Assembly (NCBI RefSeq): GCF_000369065.1
Contig: NZ_KB849804.1
Location: 1-64,000 of the forward strand
DNA length: 64,000 nucleotides
Source of the DNA: Acinetobacter haemolyticus CIP 64.3 = MTCC 9819
GTDB lineage: Bacteria; Pseudomonadota; Gammaproteobacteria; Pseudomonadales; Moraxellaceae
Direction of reading: 5' to 3'
Part shown: positions 48,882-56,691 of the stretch, in pieces
Numbering within the stretch: position 1 is the stretch's first letter
How the letters are laid out: each line of letters starts with the position of its first letter
Made by a program: the position numbers and the translations under genes
The notes under the pieces: model-generated
The model's database searches: none
Told to the model about the DNA's origin: nothing
The model's input: the letters and a program-made list of their open reading frames with translations, nothing else

Positions 48882-51572
48882 ATGTCACTTAAATTAAAAC
48901 AGTATCAAATAGATTCTTTAAAAGCATTAGAGCAATTCTTTACTTTGGCAGCATCATTAGGGGCAGAGAAGGCATTTAAACGCTGTGTAGGCGTAAATAT
49001 TGCTTATAACGACCGATTAGAGGGAATACCAAGTGTATGCCTGCGTGTACCTACAGGCGGTGGTAAAACACTGCTTGCAGCACATAGTATTCCTAAAGTG
49101 GCACAGAGTTATGTGAATACTGAGAGCCCTATTGTATTGTGGCTTGTACCAACAGATATGATTCGACAGCAAACTCTTGCTGCACTTGCTAATGTAAATC
49201 ACCCCTATAGACAAGCCTTACAAAGCTATTATGGCGATCGCATCAAAATATGTGACATTGAAGGGCTTCAATCGCTCAACAAGCATGATGTTGGACGGTC
49301 ATGTATTGTCATTGTGACCACTATTCAGATCTTTAATATTGATAAAGAAAAGACCTATCAGCGCAATGCCTATGCTTTTGATGAATCCTTGAGTGAACAC
49401 TTTACTCAATTGACTCCACACCAAGCCGAAAGTATGGATAAAGTAACGGCTGATACTTTGCAGTATCAACCATTCCTAACTGAAAAAGATATTGGTCGAG
49501 TGAAGCATTCGTTGGTCAATTTCTTTAACTTGCATAGACCAATTATTGTTGTGGATGAAGCGCATAAAAACCGTGGTGGAAAAACATTCTTTCCAACCTT
49601 GAAGCGTCTCAACCCAAGTTGCTTGGTAGAGCTGACAGCAACACCAAAAGACAATAATGTTCTTTACTCGGTTTCTGCTGCACAGTTAAAAGTTGATCAC
49701 ATGATTAAGCTGCCAGTCGTACTGACTGAACATCCAAATAGTTGGCAAGATTGTATTAGTGATGCGCTGATTCAACGACAAAACTTAGAAGTGCTTGCAC
49801 AAAGTGAAAAAGAATATATTCGCCCAATATTATTGATTCAAGCCCAAGATAAAAATGGTGAAGCGAATGTAGAAGCTGTTAAACAGCATTTGTTAAGCGA
49901 ATATGAAAATATAACTGAAGACTGGATTGCGATCTCTACAGGACAAACCAAAGAGCTTGAAGATGAAAATCTCTTTAGTCCTCAAAGTAAAGTCAAAATA
50001 GTGATTACAGTCGAAGCACTGAAAGAAGGTTGGGATTGCTCATTTGCCTATGTACTTGCGAGTTTGCAAAATATCAACTCTGCAACTGATGTAGAGCAGT
50101 TGTTAGGACGTGTATTACGTATGCCTTATGCGAAACTACGTAAGAATGACGAACTCAATAAAGCATATGCACACGTTGTATCAAGTTCAATCGCTCAAGC
50201 CACTATGCTTCTTAAAGACCGTATGGTGCAGAATATGGGCTTCGATAAGTGGGAAGCTGAAGCCTCGATTGTGGCAAATCCACAACCTGAGTTAGATCTA
50301 GGTACTACATGTCAAGCGACTACTCAACCAAAGACTCCTGAAGTCATGGTCTCTATTCCATTTGTGGTTACACCTGAACTTATTCCAACTAATTTGCAAC
50401 CAGCGATTCAAACGAGAGAAAATAGCCAAGGTACGTCCTTGATTATTCATAAAGGGACGACTGACGAAGAGTTTGATCAAATTGAACAAGCTGTAATTGA
50501 AAAAGCAACACCAAAACAAAAGACTCAAATACAAGAAGTATTCAAAGAAGCTCGTGCTGAGCGACAAGCACATCAAGCACCTGAAAATTGGAATGCAACA
50601 TTTGTGCTTATTCCGCAGCTAGGTTTATTCGTTGATGGTGAATGGCAAGTTGCAGACAAAGAAACAATAGAAGATTCGGTTGAATGGAATCTATTAGATT
50701 ATCCAGTTCAATTGGAAGGTTTTAACATACGTGAAACTGTGAATAGCTTTGCGATTGATCTAAATCTTGAAAAAGAGCAGTTGAGTTATGAATTACTCAA
50801 TAGCCAACAGATCCAATTTAACGATATGCCAACACCAATCACCGAAAATGATTTGTTGAATTGGTTAGATCGAAAAACAAGAAGAGCAGGATTAACGCAA
50901 ATCCAGCTCAGAGCGTATTTAACCAAGCTGATTAGTCACTTGTTGAATGAGCGTAGATTTACACTGACGCAACTACATCGTGCTCAATTCCAATTGTCAC
51001 TAGCTGTTTCTCGTGAGCTTGATCGACTCTTTGAATTTGCTCGTAAACAAGCATTCCAAAGTGATTTGTTTGCGGAGTTGAAGGTAGCAGAAGAATCAAA
51101 ACTAGAAAATAGTTTTGAGTTTAAGCGTGGAATCTACCCAGTCAGAAAGCCTTATCGTGGTAGCTATAAGTTTAAAAAGCATTTCTATGCTCAGATTGAT
51201 GATTTAAAAGAAAAGACAGAATCAGGAAAGATTTCTGAAGAGTTTAAATGTGCTCAGCTCTTGGACATGCATCCTAAAGTAAAATATTGGATACGTAATA
51301 TTCCTAAGCAACCACATACTTCATTCTGGTTACCAACTGAGAAAGATTACTTTTATCCTGATTTTATTGCAGAGCTAGTCGATGGTTCAATTTTTGTTTT
51401 GGAGTATAAGGGCGGACATTTAGATACAGCTGATGATGCTCGAATCAAGAATGCTATTGGTAAGCAATGGGCTAAAGATAGTCATGGAAAACGACTCTTC
51501 TTAATGGCTAAAAATCAGGATGAAGTTGGACGTAGTTTGGAAGAGCAGATAAATCAAGCTTTAACCAATTAA
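48882..51572 (+). CDS. Type III restriction endonuclease subunit (res)
   Basis: The 896-residue protein has a superfamily 2 helicase core: Walker A VPTGGGKT (56-63), VVDEAHKNRG, ELTATP, ALKEGWDCSFAYVLASLQN and QLLGRVLRMPY. A C-terminal PD-(D/E)xK nuclease site follows (YFYPDFIAEL with VLEYKGG). It would translocate on DNA and cut with the Mod subunit. ATG 48882 is preferred: AGGA lies seven bases upstream, while TTG 48876 has no ribosome site. The gene appears intact, but its partner mod is broken by IS66, and type III Res needs Mod to bind DNA. Confidence 0.92.
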   Translation: MSLKLKQYQIDSLKALEQFFTLAASLGAEKAFKRCVGVNIAYNDRLEGIPSVCLRVPTGGGKTLLAAHSIPKVAQSYVNTESPIVLWLVPTDMIRQQTLAALANVNHPYRQALQSYYGDRIKICDIEGLQSLNKHDVGRSCIVIVTTIQIFNIDKEKTYQRNAYAFDESLSEHFTQLTPHQAESMDKVTADTLQYQPFLTEKDIGRVKHSLVNFFNLHRPIIVVDEAHKNRGGKTFFPTLKRLNPSCLVELTATPKDNNVLYSVSAAQLKVDHMIKLPVVLTEHPNSWQDCISDALIQRQNLEVLAQSEKEYIRPILLIQAQDKNGEANVEAVKQHLLSEYENITEDWIAISTGQTKELEDENLFSPQSKVKIVITVEALKEGWDCSFAYVLASLQNINSATDVEQLLGRVLRMPYAKLRKNDELNKAYAHVVSSSIAQATMLLKDRMVQNMGFDKWEAEASIVANPQPELDLGTTCQATTQPKTPEVMVSIPFVVTPELIPTNLQPAIQTRENSQGTSLIIHKGTTDEEFDQIEQAVIEKATPKQKTQIQEVFKEARAERQAHQAPENWNATFVLIPQLGLFVDGEWQVADKETIEDSVEWNLLDYPVQLEGFNIRETVNSFAIDLNLEKEQLSYELLNSQQIQFNDMPTPITENDLLNWLDRKTRRAGLTQIQLRAYLTKLISHLLNERRFTLTQLHRAQFQLSLAVSRELDRLFEFARKQAFQSDLFAELKVAEESKLENSFEFKRGIYPVRKPYRGSYKFKKHFYAQIDDLKEKTESGKISEEFKCAQLLDMHPKVKYWIRNIPKQPHTSFWLPTEKDYFYPDFIAELVDGSIFVLEYKGGHLDTADDARIKNAIGKQWAKDSHGKRLFLMAKNQDEVGRSLEEQINQALTN

Positions 51573-51588
51573 TTTATTGGTTATTAGA

Positions 51589-51610
51589 AAAGCACCTTAA
51601 GGTGCTTTTC
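51589..51610. terminator. Palindromic bidirectional terminator
   Basis: A perfect 22-bp palindrome AAAAGCACCTTAAGGTGCTTTT lies between the convergent res and the next gene. The stop codon of the minus-strand gene lies in its centre. Confidence 0.8.
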
Positions 51611-52418
51611 TTAATTCGTCGAGCTTAAAATTTAAATATGATTTAGCACAATTAATAAACATCTCTTTTGCTTCATTAATTTCCATTTTAGGTCCAGTAT
51701 TTGGCATTAACGAATCTTTTTTAAATCCGTGACGAGCATCAATTCCTACCATGCTGAAATCATTAGCTGGATTGGTAAATCTAGTTTTGTCAGCTTTGCT
51801 ATAAGGTATTTTCCAACCTGTATCATGATGAGCTTCAATAGTCATAAATGTTTCCATTATTTTATATAGACTCATCCACGTTAATGGTTCGGAAAAATAT
51901 TTCAAAATCAAATAAACTCCAATATGTGTTTGTGCTATGTAAAAGGAACTAGCAAATACATTAGCCTTAGCACTTTCTTTATAATCTCTTCTCTCTGTAA
52001 AAGTTAAATTACTATTTAGATTACTTCCTAATCTTTGGTAGAAACCTAACAAAATTTTAATATTGTGATTCATTTGATATGTTGGATATTCAAGAGGCTG
52101 TCCTTCTATTTTCATTTTTTCCAACCGAACAAATCTCTGTTCATTTTCACCAAAAAAAATCGTTACCAGCCCTCTCAAAAGACTTATAAGTTCTAATCCA
52201 ATTGCCCAAGCTTCATCATGGTTTGTGATGCTATTACAATGAAATGTATTGAATCTATGATCATCAGAATGACAATCATGGTAAGATGGTTCTGTATAAA
52301 TGTTTAAATCTTTTAAAGCTATTCCACCAACGTTATATGAACTAAAAAGTTGTAATTCAGGTAAATAATATTCGTATTTATTTCTGATCGGGTAGGAAGT
52401 AAAAGATAAATTAGTCAT
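51597..52418 (-). CDS. Unknown island protein, helical, possible defence gene
   Basis: I do not recognise this 273-residue protein. It is rich in aromatic residues and helices, with no signal peptide, and has a late GIDARHGFKKD stretch (an R-x-H-like pair) that could suggest a HEPN-type site, but this is weak. I use ATG 52418. The longer frame from TTG 52469 would translate the upstream hairpin (KKAPKGAFF) and is not credible. It follows the XRE/ImmA gene on the same strand but a hairpin lies between. Its place next to a restriction system suggests a defence or accessory role. Confidence 0.6.
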   Translation of the reverse strand: MTNLSFTSYPIRNKYEYYLPELQLFSSYNVGGIALKDLNIYTEPSYHDCHSDDHRFNTFHCNSITNHDEAWAIGLELISLLRGLVTIFFGENEQRFVRLEKMKIEGQPLEYPTYQMNHNIKILLGFYQRLGSNLNSNLTFTERRDYKESAKANVFASSFYIAQTHIGVYLILKYFSEPLTWMSLYKIMETFMTIEAHHDTGWKIPYSKADKTRFTNPANDFSMVGIDARHGFKKDSLMPNTGPKMEINEAKEMFINCAKSYLNFKLDELRKAP

Positions 52419-52440
52419 AGTTTCTATTTTTCCAAAGTTG

Positions 52441-52466
52441 AAGAAAGCACCTTTAGGTGCTTTCTT
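52441..52466 (-). terminator. Hairpin at the end of the XRE/ImmA gene
   Basis: AAGAAAGCACCT pairs with AGGTGCTTTCTT; the TAA of the XRE/ImmA gene lies at the loop. The core GCACCT/AGGTGC is the same as in the hairpin at 51589. The T run is weak, so termination may be partial. Confidence 0.55.
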
Positions 52467-53553
52467 CAACGATTTTTAATGTACTAGGTTTTCTAGGAAT
52501 ACTCATGCCAACTAAGTTTTCTAAAAAATCGACATTTATATTCAAAGAGTTTGCAACATCTTCAGCAAAAATTCTCTTTTTGGAGAGTGCAGAGAAACAA
52601 ACTTTTAGTAATTCAGGTTTTTCACTTGGAATTAAATGATCTTCTTTTTCAGTAAGACCTTCACCTGTTTTTTTCAAGTAGATAACACCACTAGTATATT
52701 GTTCGGGAGTTAATAAACCTAATTGTCTAGCACGATACAAAATTGCAGCTTTACTAACTTTCCAAGTTTGCTTAAATTCACTTAATTTAGACCAGTTATA
52801 ACGTCCATTTTTATGCCAAGTGTGGAAGTGCGTACGCATCATCACCTGTGGAATTAATAAAGCAGATGCAAAATGGTTAGCTTGTGACTCTGTTAGTCTA
52901 TCACCGGTAACAAGTCCATCATGAAGTACAAGATGGCCAAGTTCATGAGCTAAGTCAAAACGTTGACGACATACACTTTCTTTTGCTTCATTGCGTACAA
53001 AAATCGGGCGTTTTGTGGCAAGGGATAAAGCATCCACTTCTTTTGATATACTAGAGAAAGTGGTCACAATAATTCCATGTGTTTCACAGAGTCGCACCAT
53101 GCTACTAATAGGGCCTAAACCTAATCCCCATTTTTCACGACATTGCTCAGCTATAGATTCAATTGCTGGATTTTGATCAATTGGTTCGTCATATAAAGTA
53201 TGAATATCATATTTAGGTAATCTGAGTTTTGAATCCAAATATTCAATTAATCGTTTTATGTATTCACCTCTTGCGATAACAATCTGCTTAAACGAAACTT
53301 TAGCGGTACGATTACTTCTAAAATGAATCTGATCTTCCTGTAAAACAGGTTTTAGCTGCATAAAAAAAGTCTGTGGCACATTAAAAAAGTGCGCCACTTT
53401 ATCAATAAATTGATCATTGGGTATAGTTTGCCCAGTTTCAACTTTATGAAGATATTGACGTGTTAAATTTAGCTGGATACCTAAATCTTCTAGTGATAAT
53501 TCATTGAATTGCCTTAAAAGTTTTAGTTCCAAGCCATTAAACTGTGTTGTCAT
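52453..53553 (-). CDS. XRE-family regulator fused to ImmA/IrrE metallopeptidase domain
   Basis: The 366-residue protein has an N-terminal helix-turn-helix (LSLEDLGIQLNLTRQYLHKVETG, about 18-42). A central linker leads to an ImmA/IrrE (COG2856) domain with zinc site HELGH (203-207) and third ligand near H211. By family, such proteins cleave or sense repressors during DNA damage or phage infection, or act as antitoxin-like regulators. It lies 17 bases downstream of a gene now broken by IS3 and was probably its operon partner. Duplicated promoter-like repeats upstream (55502-55563) may be its operator. Confidence 0.85.
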   Translation of the reverse strand: MTTQFNGLELKLLRQFNELSLEDLGIQLNLTRQYLHKVETGQTIPNDQFIDKVAHFFNVPQTFFMQLKPVLQEDQIHFRSNRTAKVSFKQIVIARGEYIKRLIEYLDSKLRLPKYDIHTLYDEPIDQNPAIESIAEQCREKWGLGLGPISSMVRLCETHGIIVTTFSSISKEVDALSLATKRPIFVRNEAKESVCRQRFDLAHELGHLVLHDGLVTGDRLTESQANHFASALLIPQVMMRTHFHTWHKNGRYNWSKLSEFKQTWKVSKAAILYRARQLGLLTPEQYTSGVIYLKKTGEGLTEKEDHLIPSEKPELLKVCFSALSKKRIFAEDVANSLNINVDFLENLVGMSIPRKPSTLKIVEEST

Positions 53554-54068
53554 GTTTAGTCATCGTACAATTAGTTATTTACAGCTATGGAATCTTCATC
53601 ATCTTTATCTTCGATATCAAGATCTTCGACCAATGGGGAGCCTAACTCGACAGATGCGGGGGTTTCTGGCTCAACCAAATGAATATGGTTGATATCAGTA
53701 ATACTATTTGAATCCCAATATGCAACAACATCATTTGCTAAGTTATAGCCAGCAAATACAACAAGTGGTTCATCATCAAGAGTTTTAGGTTCATTTAGAA
53801 TGAATCGCCAAAAATGTGGTTGGTGATCATCTAAAGGAAATAGGCTAAAACTTTGTATTTGTTGCATGAGGAATTTTTTCTTTTTAGGTTTTTCAAAATC
53901 ATCTTTTAAAAAACGTATAGAGGCATTACCTATTTGAAAAATAAACTTTAATGAACCATTAGTTAAGTGAACATCTACCGGACATTGTTTTCTAACAATT
54001 AAATTTAAAAAGCGATTACGAGTTCTTGATGTGTGCTGAATTAGCAGGAGACTTTCACTTGGGAGATT

Positions 54069-54938
54069 CTAGGCAGCTAACCGATAAAAGTCTTCTGCCA
54101 TTTGATTTGGTGTCTTAAAATCCAAGCCTTTTTGAATTCTTCGCTGATTATAAAATAACTCTATATATTTTGTAATATCCGCTTTGGCTTCTTCCCTTGT
54201 TTTGTAGTTGCGATGATGGACTAGTTCATTTTTGAGTATGCCCCAGAAACTCTCTATCGGTGCATTATCGAAGCAGTCGCCTTTTTTGCTCATTGAACCC
54301 TGAAAATCAAATTTCTCAAGTAAGTTTCGATATTCATTACTGCAATATTGGCTGCCTCTGTCTGAATGTACAATGAGATCTTTAGCAGGTTTCTGATTGC
54401 GAATAGCCATATTCAATGCATCACAAACAAGCTTGGCTGTCATGCGCTCATTTAAGCTATAGCCAACAACCTGTTTCGTGTAAAGATCTTTGACAGCTGC
54501 CAAGTACAACCAGCCCTCAGCCGTCCAAATGTAGGTAATGTCACTCGACCACGCAAGATTAGGCTTCGTCATTGAAAACTGTTGCTTGAGTAAATTGTCA
54601 TAAATAGAACGGTTGTGATCACTGTCCGTGGTTCTTTTGAAACGCTTATGGCGCTTACAATACAACTGATTTGATTTTTTTATTTGGCGCACAGCATACA
54701 TACTTATTTTGATACTTTGCGCTTGTAAATGCTTGGTTAATCGAACATAGCCATAGCTTTGTTTGGTTTCTTCATGGGCTATTTTGACCAAAATTGTCTG
54801 CTGATTTCGCTGAATTGATCTTTTACTCATGCCTCGCTTTAGCCAATCATAAAAGCGAGAAACGGATACACGAAGTAATCGAGCCATTAAAATAATCGGA
54901 AATAAGTGGCTTTGCGATTTCATATAGGCGTACCTCAC
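54069..54938 (-). CDS. IS3-family OrfB transposase (copy 2)
   Basis: It is identical in protein sequence to the product at 43488-44357, with all DDE motifs present and the frame intact. It overlaps OrfA by four bases. Confidence 0.93.
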   Translation of the reverse strand: MRYAYMKSQSHLFPIILMARLLRVSVSRFYDWLKRGMSKRSIQRNQQTILVKIAHEETKQSYGYVRLTKHLQAQSIKISMYAVRQIKKSNQLYCKRHKRFKRTTDSDHNRSIYDNLLKQQFSMTKPNLAWSSDITYIWTAEGWLYLAAVKDLYTKQVVGYSLNERMTAKLVCDALNMAIRNQKPAKDLIVHSDRGSQYCSNEYRNLLEKFDFQGSMSKKGDCFDNAPIESFWGILKNELVHHRNYKTREEAKADITKYIELFYNQRRIQKGLDFKTPNQMAEDFYRLAA

Positions 54939-55234
54939 TGACTTTCTTTGGCAAAGTACGCTGCTGCCTTTTTTAAAAATTCACGTTCCATTTCAGCTGT
55001 TTTGAGCTGTTGTTTAAGCTTCTTATTTTCTTCGAGTAAGGCGTTTAGATCGGGCGAATACTGTTTTGTGCCTGCTAAAGTTCCAGCCTTTGCTTTGTTA
55101 TTCCAGTTCGAAAGGGTTTGCATTGAAATGCCAAGTTGTCTAGCGGATTCCGATACATTACCTTGGTTCTCTTCAATGGCTTTTATGGCTTCAGCTTTAA
55201 ATTCTGCGGTGTAAGTCTTCTGTTTCTTGCTCAT
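54935..55234 (-). CDS. IS3-family OrfA (copy 2)
   Basis: It is identical to the product at 43192-43491: a helix-turn-helix and leucine-zipper-like protein, with the slippery A AAA AAG heptamer at 54974-54968 on the minus strand. Confidence 0.92.
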   Translation of the reverse strand: MSKKQKTYTAEFKAEAIKAIEENQGNVSESARQLGISMQTLSNWNNKAKAGTLAGTKQYSPDLNALLEENKKLKQQLKTAEMEREFLKKAAAYFAKESQ

Positions 55235-55501
55235 GGTAAACTCCTAATGAGTATGTATAGTTTACCAAGTTAAACCCTCCTGTTTTTTAAGCACACATCA
55301 TCTATCGAAGATACTAGTTCCACGTCCATAGTTTGAGTCATCATCAGTACTCAATAGATAATTAATATCTCGATAGATGTCTAGCATATGCTTGGCGAAA
55401 AAACTTATAACTTCATCGGTTAATTGTGGTTCAAAAAGTGAAGGATGACGTAATTCCATAAATAAATCCGCGATAAATTGTGAAATGTTGGGGTAACTTA
55501 A

Positions 55502-55563
55502 ATTTATTGCTATAATTAAATTATGTCAACCAATATTTATTGCTATATATGTTTTTTGTCAAC
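55502..55563 (-). promoter_or_regulatory. Duplicated promoter/operator-like repeat upstream of the island regulator unit
   Basis: On the minus strand the unit TTGACA ... TATAGCAATAAAT occurs twice, about 33 bases apart (TTGACA at 55563-55558 and 55530-55525; TATAGCAATAAAT at 55548-55536 and 55514-55502). Each has a consensus -35 and an A/T hexamer at 17-base spacing. This could be tandem promoters or a repeated operator, for example for the XRE regulator downstream. Confidence 0.5.
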
Positions 55564-55609
55564 TAGGGTTAGTGTGAGTAGATAAATCAGGAATTTCATT
55601 AAAAATTAT

Positions 55610-56083
55610 TTACTTAATATACGAAATATTGCAGATATACCAAGTTTTTTTTCCTGTAGGCGTATGTACTTGAATCTCATCATCTACTGACTTCCCTAAA
55701 CAAGCTTTTGCTATAGGAGCTTGAAGGGATATATAGTCTTTACGCCCATAAATTTCTTCATCACCAACTATACGAAATTTGATGGTTTCACCTACATCAT
55801 TTTCTAATTCAACCCAAGCACCAAAATAAGCCTTTCCATCTTGTTCAGGGCTATATTCAACTTTATGTGCCACCTCAAAAAGCTTGGTTAAGTATCTAAT
55901 TCTACGATCAATTTCACGTAACTTTCTTTTATTATAGATGTAATCAGCGTTTTCCGATCGATCGCCTAGACTGGCTGCCCAAGACACAATTTTAGTAATT
56001 TCAGGACGTTCTTTACGAACTAAATCATTTAACTCATCTTGTAAACGTTGATAACCTTCAACCGTTAATAATTTACGATTCAA
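55610..56083 (-). CDS. Island-encoded GreB-like transcription factor
   Basis: The complete 157-residue GreB homologue keeps the acidic coiled-coil tip (LGDRSENADYIYNK, with the Asp and Glu needed to hold the catalytic Mg2+) and the C-terminal domain (GKAYFGAWVELEN, FRIVGDEEIYGRKDYISLQAPIAKACLGKSVDDE). It starts inside the stop of the upstream gene (4-base overlap), so it is translated with the recombinase operon. The island splits the host greB, and this gene can replace it. At the position of the host TATCAA core it reads TACATC. Compared with the host GreB it differs at many positions, so it is an old companion and not a recent copy. Confidence 0.93.
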   Translation of the reverse strand: MNRKLLTVEGYQRLQDELNDLVRKERPEITKIVSWAASLGDRSENADYIYNKRKLREIDRRIRYLTKLFEVAHKVEYSPEQDGKAYFGAWVELENDVGETIKFRIVGDEEIYGRKDYISLQAPIAKACLGKSVDDEIQVHTPTGKKTWYICNISYIK

Positions 56084-56691
56084 GACAAATACTCCAAAGC
56101 CTTGCGTAAGGCATCCAATGTTGACACTTTAAAAACAGGCTTATTTGACTCATCTACAAGCTCACCATAATGTGTAGGCTTTAAATTCCATTTTTTTTGG
56201 AAATCTGTAGACAATAAATATTGTAATGCCCGTACTTCTTGATCAGAAAGCTTAAAAGATTCATCGGGTATCATATTCTTATGATCATAAATATCAATCC
56301 TTTGTTTAGGTGGAATGATTTCACGGATCATTTGTTGAGCTTCCTTTAACTCAGATGCCATAATACGGACAAGCAACTGATGTTTGGGGTTTTGAATTTC
56401 TTCAATCCACGCATTGTCTGTTTGAGATGGTTTAGACAATTTAGGTTTCTGTGATGAAGCATCTGCAAAACATTGAATCAATGCTCTATATTTCTCACCT
56501 GTCTTATTCCTGATGCTTTGCGCTTTAGGAACACCTCTGTTAAATCCTAAATTAGCAATCGTACTTACAGAAAAATCCTGAATTCCACGTTCCTGTTGCT
56601 CCATACATACTTCATAGATTGCATCGAGTGACTGTTGGATTTTAAGTGATGATCCATGTTTTAACTTATGTAATAACTCTTCAGGATTCAC
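56080..56691 (-). CDS. Third protein of the recombinase trio, GmtX-like
   Basis: The 203-residue, mostly helical protein has no clear catalytic motif. Visible stretches are VSTIANLGFNRGVPKAQSIRNKTGEKYRALI, suggestive of a DNA-binding domain, and LLSTDFQKKWNLKP. The GTG start at 56691 lies inside the end of the integrase gene (11-base overlap) with GAGG six bases upstream, so it is coupled. Position, size and neighbours match GmtX of gamma-mobile-trio elements as I remember them; GinD of GInt islands is an alternative comparison. Confidence 0.65.
   Translation of the reverse strand: MNPEELLHKLKHGSSLKIQQSLDAIYEVCMEQQERGIQDFSVSTIANLGFNRGVPKAQSIRNKTGEKYRALIQCFADASSQKPKLSKPSQTDNAWIEEIQNPKHQLLVRIMASELKEAQQMIREIIPPKQRIDIYDHKNMIPDESFKLSDQEVRALQYLLSTDFQKKWNLKPTHYGELVDESNKPVFKVSTLDALRKALEYLS

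Larger units (their letters stand above)
54027..55300 (-). mobile_element. IS3-family element, copy 2
   Basis: This is the same 1,274-bp element as at 43126-44399, in inverted orientation, with a 3-bp duplication TCT (54024-54026 and 55301-55303). Each copy keeps its own matching duplication, so no inversion between the two copies has happened since they inserted. Confidence 0.92.
53571..55459 (-). pseudogene. Unknown 203-residue gene broken by IS3 copy 2
   Basis: The visible 3' frame from ATG 53867 is only the tail. The frame stays open upstream to the IS end (SRTRNRFLNLIVRKQ), and continues beyond the IS back to an ATG at 55459 (MELRHPSLFEPQLTDEVISFF). Removing the IS and one TCT gives a clean 203-codon frame with a basic KPKKKK segment and a very acidic tail (EDLDIEDKDDEDS). 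No family is recognised. It is followed by the XRE/ImmA gene after 17 bases, so the two formed a two-gene unit. Expression of the regulator may now depend on promoters in or after the IS. Confidence 0.75.

Noticed and set aside
52419..52469. Extended N terminus (KKAPKGAFF) of the unknown island gene
   Set aside because: It starts at TTG without a ribosome site and translates the hairpin that ends the preceding gene.
53571..53867. Treating the 98-codon frame as a complete gene
   Set aside because: The frame is open upstream to the IS edge and continues beyond it, so this is only the tail of a broken gene.
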